Assembly (NCBI RefSeq): GCF_938010525.1
Contig: NZ_CALLVK010000022.1
Coordinates: 182,713-246,712, forward strand
Length of the DNA: 64,000 nucleotides
From: Abiotrophia sp938010525
GTDB taxonomy: Bacteria; Bacillota; Bacilli; Lactobacillales; Aerococcaceae
Reading direction: 5' to 3'
Shown here: piece after piece, positions 56,594-64,000 of the stretch
Numbering within the stretch: the stretch's first letter is position 1
Layout of the letters: the number at the start of each line of letters is the position of its first letter
Position numbers and translations under genes: made by a program
The notes under the pieces: model-generated
The model's input: the letters and a program-made list of their open reading frames with translations, nothing else
Told to the model about the DNA's origin: nothing
Database searches by the model: none

Positions 56594-56797
56594 ATGCAAA
56601 AAGATTATGATCTTCATGACATTATCGAGATGAAAAAGCCCCACGCCTGCCAAACCAACCGTTGGCAAATTATCCGTATGGGCATGGACATCCGAATCAA
56701 ATGCTGTCACTGCGGACATATTGTGACCTTAACCCGGCGTGACTTTGAAAAACGACTTAAGAAAATTAAAGAAAAAGCGCCCGAAAAATCTAGCTAA
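56594..56797 (+). CDS. DUF951 protein (YyzM-like)
   Basis: 67 residues: DLHDIIEMKKPHACQTNRWQIIRMGMDIRIKCCHCGHIVTLTRRDFEKRLKKI. The HACQTN and KCCHCGH motifs suggest a metal-binding ribbon. It is conserved between parB and ychF in Firmicutes; function unknown. AGGAGG precedes the ATG. Confidence 0.9.
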   Translation: MQKDYDLHDIIEMKKPHACQTNRWQIIRMGMDIRIKCCHCGHIVTLTRRDFEKRLKKIKEKAPEKSS

Positions 56798-56808
56798 AGA
56801 AAGAGTGA

Positions 56809-57915
56809 ATGACATTGGCATTAACAGCCGGTATTGTAGGTCTTCCTAACGTTGGAAAATCTACCCTATTCAATGCAATTACAAAAGCAGGTGTCGAAGC
56901 GGCTAACTATCCCTTCGCTACCATCGATCCAAACGTCGGAATTGTTGAAGTTCCTGATCAACGTCTGATTGAAATTACCAAACTAGTTAAACCTAAAAAG
57001 ACGGTACCAACCGCAATCGAATTTACCGATATTGCCGGGATTGTAAAAGGCGCAAGCCGTGGTGAGGGGCTGGGTAACAAGTTCTTAAGCCATATTCGCC
57101 AAGTTGACGCCATTTGTCACGTGGTCCGTTGTTTTGCCGATGGCAATATTACGCACGTTTCAGGCAAGGTAGACCCACTTTCAGATATTGAGACTATTAA
57201 CCTAGAATTGATTCTGGCCGATTTGGAAACCATCGATAAGCGTATTGGACGTGTAGCCAAACTAGCTAAATCTAAAGATAAGGATGCAGTAGCGGAATTA
57301 GAGGTTCTAGAAAAGTTAAAAGCTGCGCTAGAAGACAATCAACTGGCTAACTCTGTCGACTTCTACGATGAACAACTACCTTATGTACGCAACCTCTTCC
57401 TCTTGACACGCAAAAAGATGCTTTACGTTGCCAATATTGGTGAAGATGAAGTGGTGGATCCTTCGGATAACCCATATTTAGCTCAGGTGCGCGAGCTAGC
57501 GGCTAGCCAAGGTGCAGATGTCGTACCAATTTGTGCGCGTTTGGAAGAAGAAATTGCTGAATTGGATGATGAAGAAAAAGCGGTCTTCTTAGAAGACTTT
57601 GGTTTGCAAGAATCTGGTTTGGACCGTCTTATCCAACATGTCTATAGCCTCTTAGGACTAGCCACTTACTTTACAGCTGGGGAACAAGAGGTTCGGGCAT
57701 GGACCTTCAAACAGGGTATGAAAGCACCACAAGCTGCTGGGATTATTCACTCTGACTTTGAACGTGGCTTCATTCGAGCTGAGACAGTCTCTTATCAAGA
57801 TTTAGTCACTTACCAAAGCATGCAAGCTGCCAAAGAGGCCGGTCGTGTACGCTCAGAAGGTAAAGAATACGTCGTACAAGATGGCGACATTATGCTGTTC
57901 CGCTTTAATGTATAG
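56809..57915 (+). CDS. ychF: Ribosome-binding ATPase YchF (OLA1 family)
   Basis: 368 residues. P-loop AGIVGLPNVGKSTLFNAITKAG, G2-like ANYPFATIDPNVGIV, DIAGIVKGASRGEGLGN, a coiled coil (about 130-190) and a C-terminal TGS domain ending KEYVVQDGDIMLFRFNV. OLA1-type proteins prefer ATP. The ribosome site is weak; the TTG at 56815 (giving M-ALTAGIVGL as in relatives) is an alternative start. ychF is conserved next to DUF951. Confidence 0.95.
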   Translation: MTLALTAGIVGLPNVGKSTLFNAITKAGVEAANYPFATIDPNVGIVEVPDQRLIEITKLVKPKKTVPTAIEFTDIAGIVKGASRGEGLGNKFLSHIRQVDAICHVVRCFADGNITHVSGKVDPLSDIETINLELILADLETIDKRIGRVAKLAKSKDKDAVAELEVLEKLKAALEDNQLANSVDFYDEQLPYVRNLFLLTRKKMLYVANIGEDEVVDPSDNPYLAQVRELAASQGADVVPICARLEEEIAELDDEEKAVFLEDFGLQESGLDRLIQHVYSLLGLATYFTAGEQEVRAWTFKQGMKAPQAAGIIHSDFERGFIRAETVSYQDLVTYQSMQAAKEAGRVRSEGKEYVVQDGDIMLFRFNV

Positions 57916-57933
57916 CCTATAGGAGGAAGAATC

Positions 57934-58674
57934 ATGACTGAAGAAATTAAACAAACAGAGCAAGTAGAGACGGAAGCAGAAGTTGCAGTTGAGGAGGCTT
58001 CTGCCAGCTTAACAGAGTCAGAAATTTTTGGCCGTTTAACCAAACGCAATCAACAATACATGTTGACTTTAGACAGAAACTTAGCGGCTGCTAATCTAAC
58101 CGAGTCCATTCGCCAACAAATCTACCAAGAAATGTGCGAAACCTTGGAAGAAGGCCAACAGACTGGGCAGACTGCCCGTCAATTATATGGAACGCCGACT
58201 GAATGTACGGCTGTTATCTTAGAACAACAGTTTCCTAGTGATGACGAAGGCGAGCGCTCGGCCGATTGGAAGATTGCCCTCGATGGTGGTTTGTTGTTGG
58301 GATCTGTCTTTACTTTGATTACGGGCTTCTCACTTATGAGACAAGGGCAAAATAGTGAAGCAACCATTAACAATATGGGCTTAATCACCTTAATTGTTAA
58401 CTACTTAGTTGCAGGGATTGCTATGCTGATTGTGTCCAAGGTACTACCAGACATGGATGCGCCTAAAGGCAAGCGTGGCTACTTTAAATACTTCTCTGTG
58501 TCTTCTCTGGCCATGCTAGGGTGGATTGTTGCTGTCAGCATCTCGAGCGTCATCTTCCCAACGGCTATTAACCCAGTCTTTCCATATGATATCTACTTCA
58601 TTATAGGGGGCTTAACCTTCCTCTTGCGCTTCTATCTCAAAAAGCGGTGGAATATTAAGGGTGGCCTTTTCTAA
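57934..58674 (+). CDS. DUF1129 family membrane protein
   Basis: 246 residues. An acidic, disordered N-terminus (about 1-35), a helical cytoplasmic part (LTESEIFGRLTKRNQQYMLTLDRNLAAANLTESIRQQIYQEM) and four membrane helices (about 112-235). Matches the DUF1129 family found after ychF in lactic acid bacteria. Function unknown. AGGAGG precedes the ATG, 19 bases after ychF. Confidence 0.85.
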   Translation: MTEEIKQTEQVETEAEVAVEEASASLTESEIFGRLTKRNQQYMLTLDRNLAAANLTESIRQQIYQEMCETLEEGQQTGQTARQLYGTPTECTAVILEQQFPSDDEGERSADWKIALDGGLLLGSVFTLITGFSLMRQGQNSEATINNMGLITLIVNYLVAGIAMLIVSKVLPDMDAPKGKRGYFKYFSVSSLAMLGWIVAVSISSVIFPTAINPVFPYDIYFIIGGLTFLLRFYLKKRWNIKGGLF

Positions 58675-58686
58675 CAAAATTGAAAG

Positions 58687-58718
58687 ACCGATTCAGTCGT
58701 AAACTGAGTCGGTTTTTT
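58687..58718 (+). terminator. Terminator after the DUF1129 gene
   Basis: ACCGA-TTCAG and CTGAG-TCGGT arms followed by T6. Confidence 0.85.
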
Positions 58719-58776
58719 GTATGCAAGATCTAGGAGATTAAAGTAAAGCAACAAGATTAGAATTTAAAAAGAATGA

Positions 58777-58801
58777 GCCTTTAGGCTTGCTCCTAAGGGG
58801 C
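58777..58801 (+). promoter_or_regulatory. Leader hairpin upstream of guaB
   Basis: GCCTTTAGG and CCTAAGGGGC arms with a six-base loop, one bulge and wobble pairs, about 55 bases before the guaB start. No T run, and no purine riboswitch core around it. Role unknown. Confidence 0.4.
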
Positions 58802-58857
58802 GAAAGTGGTATTTTATTAAAAATAACTGTTGCTGAGAAGTCAAAGGAGGAAATAGA

Positions 58858-60336
58858 ATGTCAGGTTGGGAAACAAAATTTGTACGTGAAGGATACACAT
58901 TTGACGATGTCTTGCTGGTGCCAGCGCGCAGCGAGGTATTACCAAATGATGTGGATTTAAGAGTTGAGTTAGCGCCTAATCTAAAATTGAATATTCCTAT
59001 TATTAGTGCCAGTATGGATACTGTGACGGATTCGACCATGGCAATCGCTATGGCCCGCCAAGGTGGACTGGGTGTCATCCATAAAAACATGTCCATTCAA
59101 GAACAGGCTGAAGAAGTTCGTAAGGTAAAACGTTCAGAAAATGGCGTCATCATCGACCCTTTCTATTTAACACCTGACAATACGATTGAGGATGCGGAAG
59201 AATTAATGAGCCGTTATCGGATTAGTGGGGTACCGATTGTAGAGAGCCTTGAAAGCCGTAAGTTAGTCGGGATTATTACCAACCGTGACCTCCGTTTCAT
59301 TCCAGATTATAGCCATAAGATTGTGGAATACATGACGCATGAAAAATTGGTAACCGCTCCGGTTGGGACGACCCTAGAAGAGGCAGAAAAGATTCTTCAT
59401 CAACACCGGATTGAAAAATTGCCAATCGTTGATGAGTCTGGTCGTCTATCAGGCTTAATCACCATTAAAGATATTGAGAAAGTCATTCAATTCCCTAACT
59501 CTGCCAAGGATCAACACGGTCGCCTTTTAGTTGCAGCGGCTGTAGGGATTACCAGTGATACTTTCGATCGTGCAAGTGCCCTAATTGCTGAACAAGTGGA
59601 CGCTTTGGTCATCGATACTGCCCATGGCCACAGTGCTGGGGTTATCCGTAAGATTAAGGAAATTCGTGAGACCTTCCCAGATGTCACCATCATTGCTGGT
59701 AACGTGGCAACTGCTCAAGCCACTCGTGACCTCTTTGAAGTAGGGGTAGATGTCGTTAAAGTCGGGATTGGACCAGGTTCTATCTGTACCACCCGGGTTG
59801 TAGCCGGTGTTGGTGTACCTCAGTTAACTGCTATCTATGACTGTGCGACAGCTGCCAAAGAATACGGCAAAGCCATTATTGCGGATGGTGGGATTAAGTA
59901 TTCAGGGGATATCGTTAAAGCCCTTGCCGCTGGCGGCCATGCGGTCATGCTAGGGAGCATGTTGGCTGGTACGGACGAGTCACCAGGCGAATTCGAAATC
60001 TACCAAGGCCGTCGATTCAAGGTTTATCGTGGTATGGGGAGCTTGGCTTCTATGGAAAAGGGGTCAAGTGACCGTTACTTCCAAGCAACTAACGAAGCCA
60101 ACAAACGTGTACCTGAAGGGATTGAAGGTCGCGTTGCCTACAAGGGAAGCGTAGCAGATATTGTTTTCCAAATGATTGGAGGCCTTCGCTCAGGTATGGG
60201 CTATTGTGGAACACCAAATCTCCAAGCCCTACGTGAAGACGCGCAATTTATCCGCATGAGTGGTGCAGGTTTGATTGAGTCTCACCCACACGACGTTCAA
60301 ATCACCAAAGAATCACCTAACTACTCACGCAGCTAA
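58858..60336 (+). CDS. guaB: IMP dehydrogenase
   Basis: 492 residues. TIM-barrel catalytic domain split by two CBS domains (about 98-215: DAEELMSRYRISGVPIV, EAEKILHQHRIEKLPIVDES). The catalytic loop VGIGPGSICTTRVVAGVG holds the active Cys, and the flap GMGSLASMEKGSSDRYFQ and EGRVAYKGSVADIV are present. It converts IMP to XMP in guanine nucleotide synthesis. GGAGG precedes the ATG. Confidence 0.97.
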   Translation: MSGWETKFVREGYTFDDVLLVPARSEVLPNDVDLRVELAPNLKLNIPIISASMDTVTDSTMAIAMARQGGLGVIHKNMSIQEQAEEVRKVKRSENGVIIDPFYLTPDNTIEDAEELMSRYRISGVPIVESLESRKLVGIITNRDLRFIPDYSHKIVEYMTHEKLVTAPVGTTLEEAEKILHQHRIEKLPIVDESGRLSGLITIKDIEKVIQFPNSAKDQHGRLLVAAAVGITSDTFDRASALIAEQVDALVIDTAHGHSAGVIRKIKEIRETFPDVTIIAGNVATAQATRDLFEVGVDVVKVGIGPGSICTTRVVAGVGVPQLTAIYDCATAAKEYGKAIIADGGIKYSGDIVKALAAGGHAVMLGSMLAGTDESPGEFEIYQGRRFKVYRGMGSLASMEKGSSDRYFQATNEANKRVPEGIEGRVAYKGSVADIVFQMIGGLRSGMGYCGTPNLQALREDAQFIRMSGAGLIESHPHDVQITKESPNYSRS

Positions 60337-60349
60337 AGCTTTTAAATGA

Positions 60350-60373
60350 GATGCCCCTAGGGGCATCTTTTCT
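60350..60373 (+). terminator. Terminator after guaB
   Basis: AGATGCCCCTAGGGGCATCT with TTTC: a ten-base perfect dyad. Confidence 0.85.
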
Positions 60374-60463
60374 TTGTCTATAACTTTTAATAAAACTTAA
60401 GACACAAGGCATCTGGATTGATGTATAATGAAGGAGACTTGATAAGAAAGTGAGGACAGCAAG

Positions 60464-61162
60464 ATGCGAATTTTGGTAGCAGATGACGATCGCGAAATTG
60501 TCGAATTACTCAATATTTATCTTCATAATGAAGGTTACGACGTGATTAAGGCCTACAACGGCCATCAAGCCCTCAGTTACATAAAAAATGATGTGGACCA
60601 TGAAATCGGCTTAATCATCCTAGACATTATGATGCCAAAAGTCGATGGTATGCAGGTCCTAGATAAGTTACGTGCCGCAAATTATGAGACGCCCGTCTTA
60701 ATGTTGAGCGCCAAAAGTTCAGATCAAGACAAGATTCAAGGACTGACCAGTGGGGCTGATGACTATGTCACCAAGCCATTCAACCCATTAGAAATTATTG
60801 CGCGGGTCAAATCCATCTTGCGTCGCCAGTCCACCTACCAGAAGGAAGCGGCCGAGCCAGATGTCATTGAGATTGGCCCTTTAATTATTCGACGCGCTTC
60901 CCACGAAGTAAAGACCTTAACGGATAAGGACATTCAGCTGACGGCTTTAGAATTTGGTATTCTCTATCTTTTGGCTAGCCATCCCAACCAAGTCTTTAGT
61001 GCCGAAGAAATATTTGAAGCCGTTTGGAACCAAGAAAGTATTGTATCAGCCAAGACGGTTATGGTCCATGTCAGCCATTTGCGGGATAAGATTGAAGCGG
61101 CCACAGAAGGTGAACGTGTCATTCAAACCGTATGGGGAGTAGGTTATAAGATTGAAGGATAA
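60464..61162 (+). CDS. OmpR-family response regulator (VanR-like)
   Basis: 232 residues. Receiver domain: ILVADDDREIVELLNIYLH (acidic pocket), LIILDIMMPKVDGM (phospho-Asp), LMLSAKSSDQDKIQGLTSGADDYVTKPFNPLEI; then a winged-helix domain ending VMVHVSHLRDKIEAATEGERVIQTVWGVGYKIEG. It regulates DNA after phosphorylation by the kinase encoded next, with which it overlaps by 11 bases. Similar to VanR/YycF-type regulators; the regulon probably includes the linked carboxypeptidase homologue. Confidence 0.92.
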   Translation: MRILVADDDREIVELLNIYLHNEGYDVIKAYNGHQALSYIKNDVDHEIGLIILDIMMPKVDGMQVLDKLRAANYETPVLMLSAKSSDQDKIQGLTSGADDYVTKPFNPLEIIARVKSILRRQSTYQKEAAEPDVIEIGPLIIRRASHEVKTLTDKDIQLTALEFGILYLLASHPNQVFSAEEIFEAVWNQESIVSAKTVMVHVSHLRDKIEAATEGERVIQTVWGVGYKIEG

Positions 61163-62312
61163 GGATAAAAAATCGCCTCAACAACTCAGCATGCGCTTGA
61201 CGCGAAGCGAGCGGAGCGAACTCATCGTAGAGGCCATTATTACCATGAGTTTAATCTTCTTACTCTATCTCAGCGCTCTCTTGATCTATCGCCAAGCCAT
61301 TGATTATAAATTAAACTTCTTTGGCCTAGATACCACGCTACGCCATATGCTAGGCTTAACACGCCAGCAAATTATTGTCTCTGTTTATATTTTTTCTCTT
61401 GCCTCCTGTGTGGTTGCGGTGATTGTCACCAATTGGCGAGTTAAGCGACGCATTAATCAAATGAAGTTAGCCCATATTCTGGACTATCTTAAGTACATCG
61501 CTCAGGGGCATTATGAGATTCGTATTCCTCAGACTGACTTAGGTGAGATGGATGAAGTTGTCAGTTCAATCAACCATTTGGTAGATAGCACGGTTAAGGC
61601 TATTGAAGAAGAACGGAAGATTGAAAAGTCCAAGGATGAGCTCATTACTAATATTGGGCATGATATCCGTACGCCTTTGACTTCTGTCATAGGTTACCTA
61701 GGTTTGATTGAGAACCAACAGTATCATAGTCAGGAAGAACTAGCCCGTTATGCCCATGTTGCTTATCGAAAGGCTCAGCAGATGCAAAGCTTGGTTCATG
61801 ACCTCTTTACTTATACAGCCACTCGTCAGACGACAACGGAAATCAGACCAGTTCAGGTTCAGGTACTACGTTTCATGGAGCAGTTAGTGGCTGACTTCGA
61901 ACTCAATGCCAGAGAAAAAGCCATTGAACTACGCTTGGATATCCGGCCGCAGAACTTGCTTGCTAGCTTTGATGTCGATAAAATGGCGCGAGTTTTCCAT
62001 AACCTTTTATCCAACGCACTAAAATATGGTGCTGGCGCACATTATATTGAATTATTAGCCTATCAAGAGAATGACTATATTTATTTTAAAGTTAAAAACG
62101 ACGGACAAGCGCTTGATAAGACTGAATTAGAAGATATTTTTCAAAGAAGCTATCGGGCTGATCAGTCACGTAGCGCTAACCAACCTGGAACAGGCTTAGG
62201 ATTAGCAATCGTCCGTAATATCGTCGAACTTCACCATGGCCGTGTTTATGCCACGGTAGAAGGAAAAGAAACAATTTTTACTATTGAAATCCCCCAAAAA
62301 TCCCCCAAATAA
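61152..62312 (+). CDS. Sensor histidine kinase (VanS-like)
   Basis: 386 residues from a TTG start overlapping the regulator gene; an ATG at 61191 is the alternative. Two membrane helices (about 24-48 and 73-96) with a short outside loop, a HAMP-like segment, the H-box ELITNIGHDIRTPLTSVIGYLG and the ATPase boxes VFHNLLSNALKYG, GTGLGLAIVRNIVELHHGRV. The tiny extracellular loop suggests sensing in the membrane or of the cell wall. Partner of the upstream regulator. Confidence 0.92.
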   Translation: MKDKDKKSPQQLSMRLTRSERSELIVEAIITMSLIFLLYLSALLIYRQAIDYKLNFFGLDTTLRHMLGLTRQQIIVSVYIFSLASCVVAVIVTNWRVKRRINQMKLAHILDYLKYIAQGHYEIRIPQTDLGEMDEVVSSINHLVDSTVKAIEEERKIEKSKDELITNIGHDIRTPLTSVIGYLGLIENQQYHSQEELARYAHVAYRKAQQMQSLVHDLFTYTATRQTTTEIRPVQVQVLRFMEQLVADFELNAREKAIELRLDIRPQNLLASFDVDKMARVFHNLLSNALKYGAGAHYIELLAYQENDYIYFKVKNDGQALDKTELEDIFQRSYRADQSRSANQPGTGLGLAIVRNIVELHHGRVYATVEGKETIFTIEIPQKSPK

Positions 62313-62323
62313 TAAGGTGTACT

Positions 62324-63688
62324 ATGAAAAAACGTAATTTCTTCCTAGTCTTTTTCAGTCTGTGGATAGGGCTACAGGTTTTAGCCACAACTGCTATTCA
62401 AGCAGTTGGGACAGAGCCGAATCTCAACGCTCAGTCTGCGATTGCGGTAGATGCTGCTAGTGGGCAAATTTTATATCAGAAGAATTCAATGGCGCTATTG
62501 GAAGTAGGAAATTTGACCAAGCTACTTAGTTTGCTGATCATCTATGATGCGCTAGACCAAGAGAGCATTCATTTAGATGATCGTGTGACCCTATCTGATG
62601 AGGCTTATGCCCTGAGTCAGAATTATGAATTGTCCAATGTACCCTTACGACAAGACTTGGATTACTCTGTCGCCGAACTTTTAGAGGCGGTGGAAATTGG
62701 CTCTGCTAACGGGGCTCTCCTAGCCCTAGCCGAATATACAGCCGGAAGCAAAGAAGCTTTCCAAAACTTAATGCAAGCCAAGGTTCAATCCATATTAGCG
62801 GATTCAGATAAGATTGATGAGGTTGACCGAGCAGAGTGGCAAGCCCTAGTTCCTGAGCTTGTTAATCTAACGGGCCTTGTAGAACAAGAAGAAGGAGTGG
62901 CAAGCAAGCAGCAGAATAAGCTCAATGCTATCATTCTAGCAGCTATAAGCTACCAATTAGTCAGTCGCCATCCTGAACTGTTAGATAATACCAAAATAGA
63001 TGCTAAGCTCTTCCGCCAAGGGACTGATGATCAGTTTGAGATGCATAACAGCAACCAAATGTTAGCCGGCCAGGCCTATGAATATGACCAAGTTGATGGG
63101 CTGCTAAGTGCCGCGACAGTTCATGATGGCTATGGAACGGTCCAGACCATGGCGCGCGATAATTTTCGCGTTATTGTCCTCACATTAGGAAATAGCGATT
63201 CAGCTCAAAGCTATCATGATAGTAAGAAACTGTTAGATTATGTATATGGGACCTATCAGCTTAAACGCCTTATCTCTACAGGAGATTCGGTCATGCAACT
63301 TACTCAATTGCTAGCACTCGATGGTGAACCTGAACAAGTGAAGGCCTATTATGGCGAAAACTTAGACCTTGCGATTCCTATCGTTGATACCACGCCTCGC
63401 ATTGATTATCTCTTTGAGCCAGATTCTAACCTGGTGACAGCCATTGACAACGGTTGGAATATTCAGGCGCCGCAAGCAGGAGGTCAGTCAATCGGGCAGG
63501 TGCAGGCTTCGATTAAGCAACATGCAATGCAGTTCCTTCCTACAAGTAAGACCAATCGTGTCAGTGTTAAGCTCAGCCATGACATTAAGGAAGCAGGTGT
63601 CATGGCGAAATTCTGGCGAGGGCTTGGCCGTTTCTTCAGTGGCCTAGCAGAAGGAATTCGGCAGTTCTTTACCAGACTATTCAATTAA
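62324..63688 (+). CDS. DD-carboxypeptidase (PBP5/DacA) homologue with disrupted active site
   Basis: 454 residues. Signal peptide (about 1-28), penicillin-binding fold and a C-terminal amphipathic membrane-anchor helix (AKFWRGLGRFFSGLAEGIRQFF). The SxxK motif reads NLTK (Asn63 in place of the nucleophile Ser, Lys66 kept), the SxN motif is intact (SAN, 127-129), and the KTG motif reads LSA (261-263). It should therefore be unable to acylate with penicillin or cleave D-Ala-D-Ala. As third gene of a two-component operon it may bind peptidoglycan as a sensor or regulator. Confidence 0.85.
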   Translation: MKKRNFFLVFFSLWIGLQVLATTAIQAVGTEPNLNAQSAIAVDAASGQILYQKNSMALLEVGNLTKLLSLLIIYDALDQESIHLDDRVTLSDEAYALSQNYELSNVPLRQDLDYSVAELLEAVEIGSANGALLALAEYTAGSKEAFQNLMQAKVQSILADSDKIDEVDRAEWQALVPELVNLTGLVEQEEGVASKQQNKLNAIILAAISYQLVSRHPELLDNTKIDAKLFRQGTDDQFEMHNSNQMLAGQAYEYDQVDGLLSAATVHDGYGTVQTMARDNFRVIVLTLGNSDSAQSYHDSKKLLDYVYGTYQLKRLISTGDSVMQLTQLLALDGEPEQVKAYYGENLDLAIPIVDTTPRIDYLFEPDSNLVTAIDNGWNIQAPQAGGQSIGQVQASIKQHAMQFLPTSKTNRVSVKLSHDIKEAGVMAKFWRGLGRFFSGLAEGIRQFFTRLFN

Positions 63689-63693
63689 TTTTG

Positions 63694-63722
63694 AAGGGGA
63701 AGCTGCAGGGCTTCCCCTTTAA
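63694..63722 (+). terminator. Terminator after the carboxypeptidase homologue
   Basis: AAGGGGAAGC and GCTTCCCCTT arms followed by TAATAT; stem of ten base pairs. Confidence 0.8.
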
Positions 63723-63926
63723 TATATTGAATAGGCAATATATTGTGGTAACGACACAGTGGCTTAAACAATAAAATAAAGAGAATAGCCATATGGAGCC
63801 AAAGGCAAAGTAGTTAAGAAAAAAAGAATTACAGCACTATATTTAGGGAAGACTAAAAATTAAAACTACTAGATATAGTAGGTGGAGAAAAAGTTAATAA
63901 AAGGCGAAAAAAATGTAGGGAAAGTA

Positions 63927-63955
63927 TTGACGAAAAGAAGGATTCGTGCTAATAT
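63927..63955 (+). promoter_or_regulatory. Promoter of an rRNA operon
   Basis: TTGACG (63927-63932), 17 bases, TAATAT (63950-63955), preceded by A-rich DNA (63860-63915) resembling an UP element. The rest of 63723-63926 shows no gene. Confidence 0.75.
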
Positions 63956-63961
63956 ATAGAA

Positions 63962-64000
63962 GTTGTCACGTGGTGGCAACAAGCACATTGAAAACTAAAC
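63962..64000 (+). other. Leader of an rRNA operon (cut by the window end)
   Basis: A GTTGTCAC/GTGGCAAC hairpin (63962-63980) and then CACATTGAAAACTAAAC, the conserved element found ahead of rRNA genes in Firmicutes. The 16S rRNA gene is expected just outside the window. Confidence 0.7.

Noticed and set aside
58719..58857. Purine (guanine) riboswitch ahead of guaB
   Set aside because: There is a hairpin in the leader, but no conserved riboswitch core and no terminator with a T run.
1..64000. CRISPR arrays, tRNA genes and insertion sequences
   Set aside because: I found no regular spaced repeats, no tRNA-like clover-leaf with conserved T-loop, and no transposase-like frame anywhere in the window.

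Overview
The window is the replication-origin region of a low-to-moderate GC Gram-positive bacterium. Gene content and order (rpmH, dnaA-dnaN-yaaA-recF-gyrB-gyrA, rpsF-ssb-rpsR, parA-parB, and a sigH-rpmG-secE-nusG-rplKAJL block) indicate Firmicutes. The trehalose PTS, a solitary MsmK-type sugar ATPase, Rgg and LytTR regulators, the absence of sporulation genes and the absence of disA point to Lactobacillales. My guess is Aerococcaceae or a neighbouring family, with low confidence on the genus.

Left arm (1-31.7 kb, mostly minus strand, reading away from oriC): the start of an ABC exporter at the edge; rplKA and rplJL with an L10-type leader; uraA with a PyrR-type attenuator; nusG, secE and rpmG with a PgpA-like gene lying between secE and nusG; then sigH, rae1, rlmB, mrnC, cysS, ung, gltX, yacL, radA and dut. 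This order is close to the Bacillus subtilis radA-to-rplL block. A plus-strand, head-on stretch follows: msmK-type ATPase and alpha-amylase, then, beyond minus-strand dnaB, mnmE-nudix-mnmG. Next come the trehalose genes (treP, treC, treR, with a GerMN lipoprotein between treC and treR) and jag-yidC-rnpA.

Accessory island (31.7-37.0 kb): rnpA and rpmH, normally adjacent, are separated by about 5.3 kb. The insert holds a Zur-box-controlled zinT gene, a one-polypeptide ABC exporter preceded by a 14-codon micro-ORF, a divergent Rgg-type regulator, and a second, related 12-codon micro-ORF convergent with the regulator. Beyond these lie a scar made of the 3' ends of a nitroreductase gene and a zinT gene, an ICMT-like membrane methyltransferase, and an intact nitroreductase. 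I regard the Rgg/micropeptide/exporter group as the best candidate for an undescribed system, probably peptide signalling or a tiny exported peptide.

Origin (37.2-39.2 kb): about eleven DnaA boxes upstream of dnaA and a second cluster plus an AT-rich stretch between dnaA and dnaN make a bipartite oriC. Right arm (39.2-64 kb, all plus strand): dnaN, yaaA, recF, gyrB, gyrA; then a self-contained ABC system in which one permease is paired with a catalytically dead ABC domain fused to a LytTR DNA-binding domain, followed by LytTR-like repeats and a paralogous active ATPase, permease and small membrane protein. After that come rpsF-ssb-rpsR, gdpP-rplI, rsmG, parA-parB with three perfect parS sites, yyzM, ychF, a DUF1129 protein, guaB, and a VanRS-like two-component system whose third gene is a DD-carboxypeptidase homologue lacking its catalytic serine and KTG motif. 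The window ends inside the leader of an rRNA operon.

Start codons were reassigned in many genes from ribosome binding sites. Family names rest on motif recognition by eye, not on database searches.
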